A DNA stretch of 64,000 bases from Henricia sp. BOLD:AAB3569 (GCA_037783545.1 JBBELK010000666.1:1770826-1834825), one strand, 5' to 3'; shown: positions 42,601 through 55,788, counted from the stretch's first letter. Numbers and translations are program-made. The notes: generated by a model not told the origin, from the letters alone.

Positions 42601-43984
42601 TACAAGATATCTGGATGTGGTCAACTGTATTACACTTGGACCTAGGGTGGTGTATCCAAAAAATATGGCCGTGACCTTTGACCTTGCTCACTTCCGGTCG
42701 AAACCGGAAGTGGCCCTTAGTTTGAAAGTGAAAGGAGGTATTGAGATAGGGTCAATGGTGTTATTACCAGAGGCCCTTAAGCTTTCCAAAAATATAAGTG
42801 ATGACGTCATCGTAGGAAATAGCGCCCTCTAGCGACAAGATGATTACGTAATTAAATATTCAAAAATCAATAAAAAATCTACCGTTTGACCTACAAATTT
42901 GATTCCTTCTGCATATACGATCACTAACAAATGTCTTTAAGATGCGTACATGGCTTGACCTTTGACCTCGTTTCCTATTGGTCAAACAGATTTTGCCTTG
43001 CCATTTGAAAGGGGTACAATATATCACGATGGGGTCAACTGTGTTACACTTCGACTAGGGTGGGGTATCCAAACATATAGCAACACCTTTGACCTTCCCT
43101 ACATGTCAGATTAAAGTGGCATGTAATAATATTCAATATTTAAATTTCGATAAAAACTCAACCGTTTGACATACGATCGTGATTTCTTCATATACAATCA
43201 CTAACAAAGGTCATCCCGAACACCACATATGTTTATAAAAAGGAGGGGAACAGCCATGTGTTCGTTTTCAACGAACACATTTCTATTTTTTTTTTTTTTT
43301 TTTAACTTTTTCTTCTTCCACTTTTTTCAGACGCTTTTTCGGGCACTTGCACATTCATGATTGACTTCAAACTTCACATGGACATTGGTCACTATGTGAA
43401 TTAGTGCACAGTACTAATGACGTAATCATGACGTCATCACGTGTCAGATTAAAGGGGCATGAAGTTTAATAAATTAAATATTCAAAAATCATTAAAAATT
43501 TAACCGTTTGACCTACGATCTTGATTCCTTCGCCATATACGACGACTAACAAAAGTCTTTCAGATGCGCACACGCTTTGACCTTTGACCTCGTTTCCTAT
43601 TGGTCAAACAGATTTTGCCTTGCCATTTGAAACTGGTGCAAGATATTTGGACAAAGTCACTTGTGTTACACTTCGACTAGGATGGGGTATCCAAAAAATA
43701 TGGTCGTGACCTTTGACCTTGCTCACTTCCGGTCGAAACCGGAAGTGGCCCTTAGTTTGAAAGTGGTAGGAGGTACTGATATGGGGTCAATGGTGTTATT
43801 ACCGGAGGCCCTTAAGCTTTCCAAAAATATAAGTGATGACGTCATCGTACGAAATAGCGCCCTCTAGCGACAAGATGATTACGTAATGAAATATTGGAAA
43901 ATCAATAAAAAATCAACCGTTTGACCTACGATCTTGATTCCTTCGCCATATACGATGGTTAACAAGGGTCTTTGAGATGCGCAC

Positions 43985-45045
43985 ACCCCTTGACCTTGGA
44001 CCTCGTCTCCTATTGGTCAAACAGATTTTGCCTTGCCATTTGAAAGTGGTACAAGATATCTGGATGTGGTCAACTGTATTACACTTCGACCTAGGGTGGT
44101 GTATCCAAAAAATATGGTCGTGACCTTTGACCTCGTTTCCTATTGGTCTAACAGATTTTGCCTTGCCATTTGAAAGTGTTACAAGATATCTGCATGTGGT
44201 CAACTGTATTACACTTAGACCTAGGGTGGTGTATCCAAAAAATATGGTCGTGACCTTTGACCTCGTTTCCTATTGGTCTAACAGATTTTGCCTTACCATT
44301 TGAAAGTGGTACAAGATATCTGCATGTGGTCAACTGTATTACACTTAGACCTAGGGTGGTGTATCCAAAAAATATGGTCGTGACCTTTGACCTCGTTTCC
44401 TATTGGTCTAACAGATTTTGCCTTGCCATTTGAAAGTGGTACAAGATATCTGCATGTGGTCAACTGTATTACACTTAGACCTAGGGTGGTGTATCCAAAA
44501 AATATGGTCGTGACCTTTGACCTCGTTTCCTATTGGTCTAACAGATTTTGCCTTGCCATTTGAAAGTGGTACAAGATATCTGCATGTGGTCAACTGTATT
44601 ACACTTAGACCTAGGGTGGTGTATCCAAAAAATATGGTCGTGACCTTTGACCTCGTTTCCTATTGGTCTAACACATTTTGCCTTGCCATTTGAAAGTGGT
44701 ACAAGATATCTGCATGTGGTCAACTGTATTACACTTAGACCTAGGGTGGTGTATCCAAAAAATATGGTCGTGACCTTTGACCTCGTTTCCTATTGGTCTA
44801 ACACATTTTGCCTTTCCATTTGAAAGTGGTACAATATATCTGCATGTGGTCAACTGTATTACACTTAGACCTAGGGTGGTGTATCAAAAAAATTTGGTCG
44901 TGACCTTTGACCTCGTTTCCTATTGGTCTAACAGATTTTCCTTGCCATTTGAAAGTGGTACAAGATATCTGCATGTGGTCAAACTGTATTACACTTCGAC
45001 CTAGGGTGGTGTATCCAAAAAATATGGCCGTGACCTTTGACCTTC
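43985..45045. repeat. 130-bp tandem array, second block
   Basis: About eight monomers of the same 130-bp type as the 38-39.6 kb block, most with the TTAGACCTAGGG variant. This suggests local homogenisation separate from the first block. Confidence 0.9.
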
Positions 45046-46249
45046 CCTACATGTCAGATTAAAGGGGCATGTAATAATATTCAATATTTAACAATCGATA
45101 AAAACTTAACCGTTTGACCTACGATCGTGATTTCTTCATATACGATCACTAACAAAGGTCATCCCGAACACCATATATGTTTATAAAAAGGAGGGGAACA
45201 GCCATGTGTTCGTTGTCAAGAACGAACACAGGTCTAGTTTTTCTTTCTTTTCCTTCTTCCACTTTTTTCAGACGCTATTTCGGGCACTTGCACATTCATG
45301 AATGACTTCAAACTTCACATGGACATTGGTCACTATGTAAAGTTGTGCACAGTACTAATGACGTCATGATGACGTCATCACGTGTCAGATTAAAGGGGCA
45401 TGAAGTTTAATAAATTCAATATTCAAAAATCAATAAAAAATCAACCGTTTGACCTACGATCTTGATTCCTTCGGCATATACGATGACTAACAAAGGTCTT
45501 TGAGACACTTGGACCTAGGGTGGTGTATCCAAAAAATATGGTCGTGACCTTTGACCTTGCTTACTTCCGGTCGAAACCGGAAGTGGCCCTTAGTTTGTAA
45601 GTGAAAGGGGGTATTGAGATGGGGTCAATGGTGTTATTACCAGAGGCCCTTAACCTTTCCAAAAATATAAGTGATGACGTTATCATACGAAATAGCGCCC
45701 TCTAGCGACAAGATGATTACGTAATTAAATATTCAAAAATCAATAAAAAATCTACTGTTTGAACTACGAATTTGATTCCTTCTGCATATACGATCACTAA
45801 CAAATGTCTTTAAGATGCGCACATGGCTTGACCTTTGACCTCGTTTCCTATTTGTCAAACATATTTTGCCTTTCCATTTGAAAGGGGTACAATATATCAC
45901 GATGGGGTCAACTGTGTTACACTTCGACTAGGGTGGGGTATCCATATAGCAACACCTTTGACCTTCCCTACATGTCAGATTAAAGGGGCATGTAATAATA
46001 TTCAATATTTAAAAATCGATAAAAACTCAACCGTTTGACCTACGATCGTGATTTCTTCATATACGATCACTAACAAAGGTCATCCCGAACACCATATATG
46101 TTTATAAAAAGGAGGGGAACAGCCATGTGTTCGTTGTCAAGAACGAACACAAGTCTAGTTAAAATTGACGTCGTGCGTGTTTATCCCAGCTGGCAGCTAC
46201 GTCACGCGCGCAGTGCAGTATTATTAGGCAGTGTAAATACTCACCATAT

Positions 46250-46520
46250 TTCGGTAGAACATGATGAAAAACCCTCACACGTCAAATTTGACATGAATTG
46301 GTTCATGGTGGCCCGAGATATGGCCGCATGAATACCTAATTATCCCTATTGAAATCAGTGTAAATTGGCCTGGGTCGTAACTTTTGGAACCAGGCCAATT
46401 TACACTGATTTCAATGGGGCTAATTATGTATTCATGCGGCCATATCTCGGGCCCCACTGAACCGATTCCCACCAAATTTGGGCTGTGGATGTTTTTCATC
46501 ATGCTCCACCGATACATGGT
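46250..46520. repeat. Palindromic repeat near the right arm
   Basis: Arms around a centre near 46385, with AAATCAGTGTAAATTGGCCT and its complement on either side. They extend outward through the CATATCTCGG(G/C) and CATGATGAAAAA segments with more mismatches. It resembles a small foldback element; no target duplication was identified. Confidence 0.7.
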
Positions 46521-46574
46521 ATCCAAAACGCTGAAATGTAAAAAAAGTTTTTTGTGACGTCATCGCTTCTGTAC

Positions 46575-46818
46575 TCTATTGCGACTGTAATAAGTCAGAT
46601 TTGAAAAGCGAGCAATTTACAGCCCTAATTTCAATTGCGACTGTAATAAGTCAGATTTGAAAAGCGAGCAATTTACAGCCCTAATTTTAGGGCTAGGCGT
46701 GTACCATGCTTCACCACGGCGAATAAGGTTATGGGCTAAAAAGTAAAAGTGTAACTTAAAAAATGATAACGTCCCAATAAAAAACGTCAAATATACAGTT
46801 TTAGCCTTCTAAAAGTAG
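46575..46818. repeat. Right arm of the 15-kb inverted-repeat element
   Basis: Inverted counterpart of 31637-32525. It carries two copies of the CAGATTTGAAAAGCGAGCAA block, the CATGCTTCACCACGGCGAAT segment and ends TTTTAGCCTTCTAAAAGTAG. It lacks the 654-bp foldback found in the left arm. Confidence 0.8.
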
Positions 46819-46834
46819 TGTGAACCGTGCCTTA

Positions 46835-47480
46835 AGGGGAGTTCACACTATCGCGGAAAAATCACACTGCCGCGCTGCACTCACCGCGGTGCATGAGGTC
46901 CCAAGTGTCGATCTCTCCAAAATAGAAAATTCAACTTCGGTAACTTGGGGCTTCTCTGATAACTCATTGGCTTTGCGCGCAGCTGCTTCATAGGTTTGTA
47001 CAGAAACTGGTTTGCCGCTTGTGTGCGGCCTGTCGCGGCGCGCAAAACGTTATAGCTGGTCAAAGTTCAAATTTGTTGAACTTTGACCGCGGTGCGCTGG
47101 CTCTTCCAACGCGCAGCCGCGCCGATAAGGTTTCAGAGAAGCTACAAGTTTAAATACCGGAGTGGAATTCTCCATTTTTAAAAGATGGGTGATTGCAAGG
47201 GACCTCATGCAATGCGGTGAGCGCAGCGCGGCACCGTAATTTTTCCACGATAGCCTTTCCGCGGATAATTGCGACGTGCGTCGCTTTGAGAAAACACGAT
47301 GTGGAGGGAATTTGGAGTGAAACAACGGACTGCATGAAAACCACAAAGTCAACTTGGACGGAAAGTACTTTCAGGCTGTGTTTTTGCGTGCGTTGTTTCA
47401 CTCCAAATTCCCTCCACATCGCTTTTTCTCAAAGCGACACACGTCACTTTTAGCCTACGCGCGAAAAGGCTTATCGTGAA
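46835..47480. repeat. GTTCACACTATCGCGG-type repeats with foldback, right flank
   Basis: Related to 31160-31620 in the same orientation. It includes a hairpin at 47058-47088 (GGTCAAAGTTCA and its complement) and a foldback at about 47277-47447 whose arms contain GATGTGGAGGGAATTTGGAG. Confidence 0.7.
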
Positions 47481-47789
47481 TCCACCCTATGTGTGTATAT
47501 AGGCTCAGTGTGAATCGACCCTAAAAAACAACAATGAGGTATTGCTTGCCATATTAAGTCTAAAGTCAAACATAAGACCAGGGCTAATACTTCTGGTGTC
47601 CAACTTTTTGTGTTCCAATGAGTTGCAAACATCTATTCTTTCTATAATTTCTTATTGAACCTATTATTATGTCATACCTTTCTTAGTTCAGGGGCCCAAC
47701 AAGTAAATATGTAAACATCCATCAGTATACGAGGCTTATTTTAACTGGCCATTCAATGTGTAGCCCATGATCGTATTTATGTGCAACTA
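47481..47789. other. Spacer
   Basis: About 300 bp with no gene or repeat that I can identify. Confidence 0.4.
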
Positions 47790-49320
47790 CCCAGGTAGCA
47801 AGCCCATATGGGGCCCATATGGGCAATACCTGGGCTATCTGGGCATTGCCAAACCCATATGTATCCCATATTGGGCCCATATGGGTTTCCTCATATGGGT
47901 TTCCTCATATGGGTGTCCATATGGGCTGGCCCGTATGGGTAACATATGGGATAAACTCGGGCAAGCCCATATGAAATATTGCTGTGCTGACCCATATGGG
48001 AATCGTACGGGATAAACCCGGGCAACCCCATATGGGATATACACGGGCTGGCCCATGTGGGAATCATGTGGGATAAAGCTGGGCAAGGCCAAATGGGATT
48101 AATACGATCTGGCCCATATGGGATTCTTATGGGATAAACCTGGGCAAGCCCATATGAAATCTAGCTGGGCTGACCCATATGGGAATTGTATGGGATAAAC
48201 CCTGGCAACCCCATATGGGATCTACCTGGGCTGGCCAGTATGGGAATCATGTGGGATAAAGCTGGGCAAACCCAAATGGGATATACACGGGCTGGCCCAT
48301 ATGGGAATCATGTGGGATAAACCTGGGCAAGCCCAAATGGGATCAACATGGGTCGGCCCATATGGGAATCATATGGGATAAACAGGGGCAAGCACACATG
48401 GGATTTATATGGGTTGGCCCACATGGGATTTATATGGGATAGACATGGACAAACCCATATGGGATATACACGGGTATGCCCATGTGGGAATCATATGGGA
48501 TAAACATGGGCATATCCATATGGGATCTACGCGGACTGGCCCATAACGGAATCATATGGGATAAACCTGGGAAAGCCCGTATGGGATCTACACGGTTCAG
48601 CCCATATGGGAATCATATGGGATAAACAAGGACAAACCCACATGAGATTTATATAGGTGGGCCCACATGGGATTTATATGGGATAGACTTGGACAAACCA
48701 ATATGGGATCTACACGGGTTGGCCCATATGGAAATCATGTGGGGTAAACCTGGGAAAGCCTATATGGGATCTACGCGGGCTGGCCCGTATGGGAATCATA
48801 TGGGATAAACCTGGGAAAGCCTGTATGGGATCTACACGGGTCAGCCCATATGGGAATCATATGGGATAAACAAGGATAAGCCCACATGAGATTTATATGG
48901 GTTGGCCCACATGGGATTTATATGGGATAAACATGGACAAACCCATATGGGATCTACACGGGTTGGTCCATATGGGAATCATATGCAATAAACATGGGCA
49001 AGCCCATAAGGGATCTACACAGGTTGGCCCATATGTGGGATAAACCTGGGAAAGCCTAGTATATGGCATCTATGCGGGCTGGCCTGTTTGGGAATCATAT
49101 GGGATAAACCTGGGTATAAGCCCGTATGGGATCGATCTACACCGGTTGGCCTATACGGGAATTATGCGGGATGGGTAATTCCATATATTGATTGGATTCA
49201 CCCTGGCTGGCGCAAATGGGGATCATGTGGGAACATCTCGGCCGGGGAATCCCATATGGGCTTCTCAAGAGTTGGCCCATATGGGTATCATATGATTATC
49301 ATATGATAGAAACATCGACA
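47790..49320 (+). repeat. CATATGGG array, left arm
   Basis: Degenerate units of about 60 bp such as CCCATATGGGAATCATATGG followed by GATAAACCTGGGCAAGCC. CATATG and GGGCC words are spaced regularly. Open frames through it are repeat by-products. Confidence 0.88.
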
Positions 49321-50549
49321 TGCCCACATGGATATTGGGGGAACACAAGTTTGATATGAAAACTGAATGGGCTATAGCCCAAAATTGGTGTCGTGTGGGT
49401 CGAAGCGTGAGGATACTAGTCTAATTTCCTTCGTGAGAATATGTTTGGGGTATAGAAGCTACTAGTACATGTACATGTAGGTCGCATTAAGTCTAATTAT
49501 TATGTCAGTTCCGAATTCAGCTTTTTTCCTGAAATGTTGGTGTCACGGTATTCTTTCCACACATACACAAAGGTGAAAGATCGATGGTAACCATAGGAAT
49601 TTTCTTTGGAATGTATTACCCCCATGCAATTAAATAGAGTGGTCCAGCAGAACACCCCTGCAGACCTTGAAGTGTAAAGTTCGAATGGACTCCAGCATTG
49701 GCTGATGTTAAAGACGACCACCAATGCCAAGCCAGTATACATGTATGAAATGCTGCTTCACCGGTTTTATATCTGCTACCTCCATGCTGCTACAGAAGAG
49801 ATCGGCTAGAAGAGAATGAATGGACCCTCTTTATCGAAGACATTCAGGTATAGGGCCTATATGCAATAATACTTAAAGGCACAGGCTCGTCAGCAATGCG
49901 CGCCCGCCAAATGTGTGCCACGCAATACGCAGCTCCATAGCAAAGGCATGGAGCTGCGTGTTTTTATGCCTTGCCGTAAGTGCAATTATTGACGAACCGC
50001 TAATAATTCGAAATATTAACAGTAACTTTTCGATAACTAAACATTAGTCAATTTTTATCTCATTTGAAAGCGAATATCCTTTGTTTCTGAAAAAATGTCA
50101 ATTAAAACAAAAATATTATTTTGGGTGCCACACCTAAAAACGCACGGACAATATACATGTACATCTTTAAGCAACAATGCATTAACTTGGACAACTAATG
50201 AATTACATAATTATACACATATGACAACGGGCACAAGCTGATTATACCGGGACTATGCAGCCTAATCAACTAATAGTAATATTCGATTGCCCGAATTCGT
50301 ACGATTTTATCCCGTGCACATTCCACTGAAGCAAAGAAAATAATCTCCCCGCTCCCTCAAAGTATAGACCCTTTCACTAATAAATTCAAATTTTATGCAC
50401 GCATGTGCATAACGGACGTGGTAGGCGGAAGTGAATTGAGTCGATTTTACGTACACGTGTTTATATAGCGAGTAACGCCTTTGCCCGTTTCAAACTCGTA
50501 AAACGCGGTGAATTTGTGTTTTTGACACAAAATAACAACTGGTAATATA

Positions 50550-51495
50550 GAGTTCAGATACAGATTCAACCTACTGAGTATCTGTATGGGGCTTACATGG
50601 GCGTCTAGGGGTGGACATTTTGAGATAACTGTCGAAAATCTGTGGTTACGGTATTGCGTGAAGCCGAGCGTGCATGGCGTTGCCAGTCATGGGACTCACT
50701 ACCCATGACTGGCGACGCCATCGACGAGAATCTGCCTATTCCAATGCTTATAGATGAGTCATTTTAAAGAAAATCTGACCGAAAAATGTTATGCAAAATG
50801 TTACAATTTTCTCATATTCACAAATATGGAGTTTCCCATCAAATCTACACTTATACCAATACTTGATGAGTCATTTCCTTGTCCTTCAGTATCAAACATT
50901 AGTAGGCCTAAGTGCATATTTGATTTTTTTTAAACCAAATTTAGCTGTGAGAAAAACTGAAGATTTTTAAAAAAATTAAATTTATTTGTTTAAATAGCCA
51001 TTCTCATAAGTGCACTAGCATGGCTAGTACTGAGAGAAGAGAGGGACAGAAATTTTTGTTAATTTCTTTTTATTATTTAATGCAGTTCTCTTGAAACCAA
51101 GGCTTCACTGATAAACTACTGGAAATCATAATGGATCACTCTTTGGGCAGCAGAACAAGGAGAATTTTGCTTCTAACTGGTAATATAAAGCTCAGATACA
51201 GATTCAACCTACTGTATATCTGTTTTGAGGTTATACGGGCGTCTAGGGGTGGAATTTTTTAGATAACTGTCGAAAATATGTGGTTACGGTATTGCGTGAA
51301 GCCTAGCGTGCATGGCGTTGCCAGTCATGGGACTCACTACCCATACAGGCGACGCCAATGCACGCACGGCTTCACGCAATACCGTAACCACAGATTTTCG
51401 ACAGTTATCTCAAAATTTCCACCCCTAGACGCCCATGTAAGCCACATACAGATACTCGGTAGGTTGAATCTGTATCTGAACTATATATTACCAGT
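50550..51495. repeat. Nested foldback near the palindrome centre
   Basis: Positions 51190-51495 form a palindrome around 51340 whose arms contain CAGATACAGATTCAACCTAC and its complement. Its left half recurs at about 50550-50720 in the same orientation. It probably inserted at the centre of the larger palindrome and was partly duplicated. Confidence 0.7.
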
Positions 51496-53039
51496 TGTTA
51501 TTTTGTGTCAAAAACACAAATTCACCGCGTTTTACGAGTTTGAAACGGCCAAAGGCGTTACTCGCCATATAAACATGTGTAGCAAGCCCAAAAAATCGAC
51601 TCAATTCACTTCCGCCTACCACGTCCGTTATGCACATGCGTGCATAAAATTTGAATTTATTAGTGAAAGGGTCTATTGTCTCTTTGATTTTTTGACACTT
51701 GTGTGCACAGTTAATTTGCAACTTTTTTATATGTTCAATTTGTTGTAAATAGATGTTTCCAATGTTAAGTTTGGAAATATGGTTCCGAATAATTATTTAA
51801 AAACTGAAAATACACTTTTTCAACTGCGGCGCACGACTTTTTCTTTAAATTACTCCAAAACTGCATGATTATTGCGATTATGACTTTTACTCTTGCTCCC
51901 ATGGCAACAAAGGTTACCCTGGTACTTGCCCCTCAATAAAAACAAAGGGAGTGCATGAACTATATACTTGCACTGCCCAGCTGCATAAACCCAGGCTAGC
52001 CTTGTGCTATAAAGCTACTTGGCTATCTAGTAAACAAACCACTAGCCATGCCCCAAGGCCTCATAATGGAGAAACCGCAGTTGGTTCTGGAATGTCCAAC
52101 AAGGAGTGGCTGCACAAAACATAGTACAGTATATGCGCCAACCATGAATTTCAACATGATTATAACCCATGTTATAACTCAGATGATACGACGCCGAGCA
52201 GTATTGATCGTCACATAAAACCACATACAATTCTTTACAAAAAGTATAGTAATTTGACTCGCTAATTCTCAGTCATCAGTAAGTGCAGATTTAAGAAAAT
52301 AGGCCTAAAAGAAAATATGAAGAGTTTACTTGGAACATCAGCCACATGACATAGTTATATCGATGTTATTTTCTGTAAATTATTTCCAAATACCGGTACA
52401 TAAAAAAGGTCTATACGCATATCTTTAGGTATCCTATCAACCTAATCAATGAGTGAAAAAGATAAGAAATATATACAGTTATGTGGTTACATTAAGTATT
52501 ATTGCATACCTGAATGTCTTCGAAGAGGGTCCATTCATTCTCTTCTAGTCGATCACTTCTAGTGTGTAGCAGCATGGAGGTAGCAGATAAGTACTGGTGA
52601 AGCAGCATTTCATACATGTATACTGGCTTGGCATTGGTGGTCGTCTTTAACATCAGCCAATGCAGTCGCTGGAGTCCATTCGAACTTTACACCTCAAGGT
52701 CTGCAGGGGTGTTCTGCTGGACCACTCTATTTAATTGCATGGGGGTAATACATTCCAAAGAAAGTTCATATGGTTACCATCGATCTTTCACCTTTGTGTA
52801 TGTGTGGAAAGAATACCGTGACACCAACATTTCTGAAAAAAAGCTGAATTCGGAACTGACATAATAATTAGACTTAATGCGACCTACATGTACTAGTACA
52901 TGTAGCTTCTATACCCCCAAACATATTCTCACCAAGGAAATTAGACTAGTATCCTCACGCTTCGACCCACACGACACCAATTTTAGGCTATATATAGCCC
53001 ATTCAGTTTTCATATCAAACTTGTGTTCCCTTAATATCT

Positions 53040-55037
53040 ATGTGGGCATGTCAATGTTTCTATCATATGATACCCATATGGGCCAACTCTTGAGAAGCCC
53101 ATATGGGATTCCCCGGCCGAGATGTTCCCACATGATCCCCATTTGCGCCAGCCCAGATGAATCCAATACATGTATATGGGATTACCCATCCCACATAATT
53201 CCCGTATGGGCCAACCGGTGTAGATCGATCCCATACGGGATTATATCCAGGTTTATCCCATATGATTCCCATACAGGCCAGCCCGCGTAGATCCCATATA
53301 CTAGGCTTTCCCAGGTTTATCCCACATGATTTCCATATGGGCCAACCTGTGTAGATCCCTTATATATGGGCTTGCCCATGTTATTGCATATGATTCCCAT
53401 ATGGACCAACCCGTGTAGATCCCATATGGGTTTGTCCATGTCTATCCCATATAAATCCCATATGGGACAACCCATATATATCTCATGTGGGCTTGTCCTT
53501 GTTTATCCCATATGATTCCCATATGGGCTGACCCGTGTAGATCCCATACGGGCTTTCCCAGGTTTATCCCATATGATTCCCATACGGGCCAGCCTGCGTA
53601 GATCCCATATAGGCTTTCCCAGGTTTATCCCACATGATTTCCATATGGGCCAACCCGTGTAGATCACATATATGGGCTTGCGCATGTTTATTCCATACGA
53701 TTCCCATATGGGTCAACCCGTGTAGATCCCATATCGGTTTGTCCAAGTCTATCCCATATAAATCCCATGTGGGCCTACCCATATAAATCTCATGTGGGTT
53801 TGTCCTTGTTTATCCCATATGATTCCCATATGGGCTGAACCGTGTAGATCCCATACGGGCTTTCCCAGGTTTATCCCATATGATTCCCTTATGGGCCAGT
53901 CCGCGTAGATTATATATGGATATGCCCATGTTTATCCCATATGATTCCCACATGGGCATACCCGTGTATATCCCATATGGGTTTGTCCATGTCTATCCCA
54001 TATAAATCCCATTTGGGCTTGCCCAGGTTTATCCCACATGATTCCCATATGGGCCAGCCCGTGTATATCCCATTTGGGTTTGCCCAGGTTTTTCCCATAT
54101 GATTCCCATACTGGCCAGCCCAGGTAGATCCCATATGGGGTTGCCCGGGTTTATCCCATACAATTCCCATATGGGTTAGCCCAGCTAGATTTCATATGGG
54201 CTTGCCCAGGTTTATCCCATAAGAATCCCATATGAGCCAGATCGTATTAATCCCATTTGGCCTTGCCCAGCTTTATCCCACATGATTCCCATATGGGCCA
54301 GGTCGTGTTAATCCCATTTGGGCTTGCCCAGGTTTTCCCCATATGATTCCCATACTGGCCAGCCCAGGTAGATCCCATATGGATTTGCCCGGGTTTATCC
54401 CATACGATTTCCATATGGGTCAGCCCAGCTAGATTTTATATGGGCTTGCCCAGGTTTATCCCATAAGAATCCCATATGGGCCAGATCGTATTAATCCCAT
54501 TTGGCCTTGCCCAGCTTTATCCCACATGATTCCCATACTGGCCAGCCCAGGTAGATCCCATATGGGGTTGCCAGGGTTTATCCCATACAATTCCCATATG
54601 GGTCAGCCCAGCTAGATTTCATATGGGCTTGCCCAGGTTTATCCCATAAGAATCCCATATGGGCCAGATCGTATTAATCCCATTTGGCCTTGCCCAGCTT
54701 TATCCCACATGATTCCCATATGGGCCAGCCCGTGTAGATCCCATATGGGGTTGCCCGGGTTTATCCCGTACGATTCCCATATGGGTCAGCCCAGCTATAT
54801 TTCATATGGGCTTGCCCAGGTTTATCCCATAAGAATCCCATATGGGCCAGATCGTGTTAATCCCATATGGGCTTGCCCAGGTTTATCCCATATGTTACCC
54901 ATACGGGCCAGCCCATATGGACACCCATATGAGGAAACCCATATGGGCCCAATATGGGATACATATGGGTTTGGCAATAAATGCCCAGATAGCCCAGGTA
55001 TTGCCCATATGGGCCTCATATGGGCTTGCTACCTGGG
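53040..55037 (-). repeat. CATATGGG array, right arm
   Basis: Inverted counterpart of the left array, longer by about 450 bp. It contains local duplications, for example the GCCCAGCTAGATTTCATATG block repeated several times between 54175 and 54800. Confidence 0.88.
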
Positions 55038-55786
55038 ATACTACAACCCTCTGAGGACTTTCTTAACATGTTATTAAAGCAGCGTGACCAGAGTTTCTGG
55101 AAAATAGTTTTCGATGTAACTTACCAATATTATCAAGTAACTCCCATACACACCTCCCATGTCCCAAAAACCCGAAAACATTCGCAATTTCCAGTAAAAA
55201 ATTGAACAAAACTATCGAGTCGGCTTTCAGCGGATAAACGTTGATACTGGAAAATTAGTTTACAAATAATCGGTGGATTTTCGACGATATCCTCGGAAAT
55301 ATGCGGCCTAGAAGCGCAGGAGTTTCAGTTTCGTAATCAGAAAATCATAACGGATGTTATGATATAAAAATCTCATGACCCATAAGGTAAGTCCCGGGGA
55401 GTTATGGGTAAAAAAAATTGATCTGGTCACACTCCTTTAAAAGGAATATACATATAGGCCTACATGTAGTTGGAATCTTGTAGCAATATCGCTATTTCTC
55501 CTTTTTTCTTGATCTGTTTTGACGTCATCACAAAATATGAGCAAGTTCGTCGCAATATTGAGCAAATTTGAACGAGGACAAAAGTTACCTTTACAGTCGA
55601 GTTCAATCCAGTGCTCATATTTTTGTATACTGTAAAAACACTTTGTCAAATTCGACAAGAAAACCGTCAAAACATTGCACCTATAGCTAATCCTGAAGGC
55701 CAAAACTCGCTGGGCCCCAGGCCCCCCGTTCAATGTTTGGTTTTTTTGCGCGGTCTGTGCTCCAGCGCGGGCCGCAGTAACAACAT
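55038..55786. other. Spacer
   Basis: About 750 bp with no gene, exon or repeat that I can support. Confidence 0.4.
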
Positions 55787-55788
55787 TA

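Larger units (their letters stand above)
33426..46165. repeat. Higher-order satellite with consensus-like regulatory sites
   Basis: A 12.7-kb block of intermixed units. Recurring parts are: a TGACCTTTGACCTC segment with CCTATTGGTC (about 40 occurrences by eye); a TGACGTCATGATGACGTCAT plus CACGTG segment (about 10); ACTTCCGG...CCGGAAGT (about 10); GATTACGTAATTAAATATTC; and a GGGGAACAGCCATGTGTTCG hairpin unit. Larger blocks, for example 33700-34860 and 42120-43290, are near-identical and show recent segmental copying. No gene is present. Confidence 0.88.
31637..46818. mobile_element. 15.2-kb inverted-repeat element filled with satellite DNA
   Basis: The outer arms (about 31637-32525 without its insert, and about 46575-46818) are inverted copies. 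The 14 kb between them is almost wholly tandem repeats. No transposase or other gene is visible. It could be a very large non-autonomous foldback element that grew by repeat expansion, or a satellite block caught between two oppositely oriented elements. Confidence 0.6.
47790..55037. mobile_element. 7.2-kb palindrome carrying opposed CATATGGG arrays
   Basis: Both ends read CCCAGGTAGCAAGCCCATAT inward. Left and right arms match inverted over the arrays (47790-49320 against 53040-55037), over 49430-49850 against 52510-52900, and over 50330-50560 against 51485-51690. Inner parts between these differ by insertions and deletions. No transposase-like frame is seen. The same terminus occurs at 6084, so this is a dispersed family of foldback type. 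Target duplication not resolved. Confidence 0.82.

Noticed and set aside
47767-55054. Many short frames rich in GYPIWASP-type words
   Set aside because: All arise from translation of the CATATGGG minisatellite.
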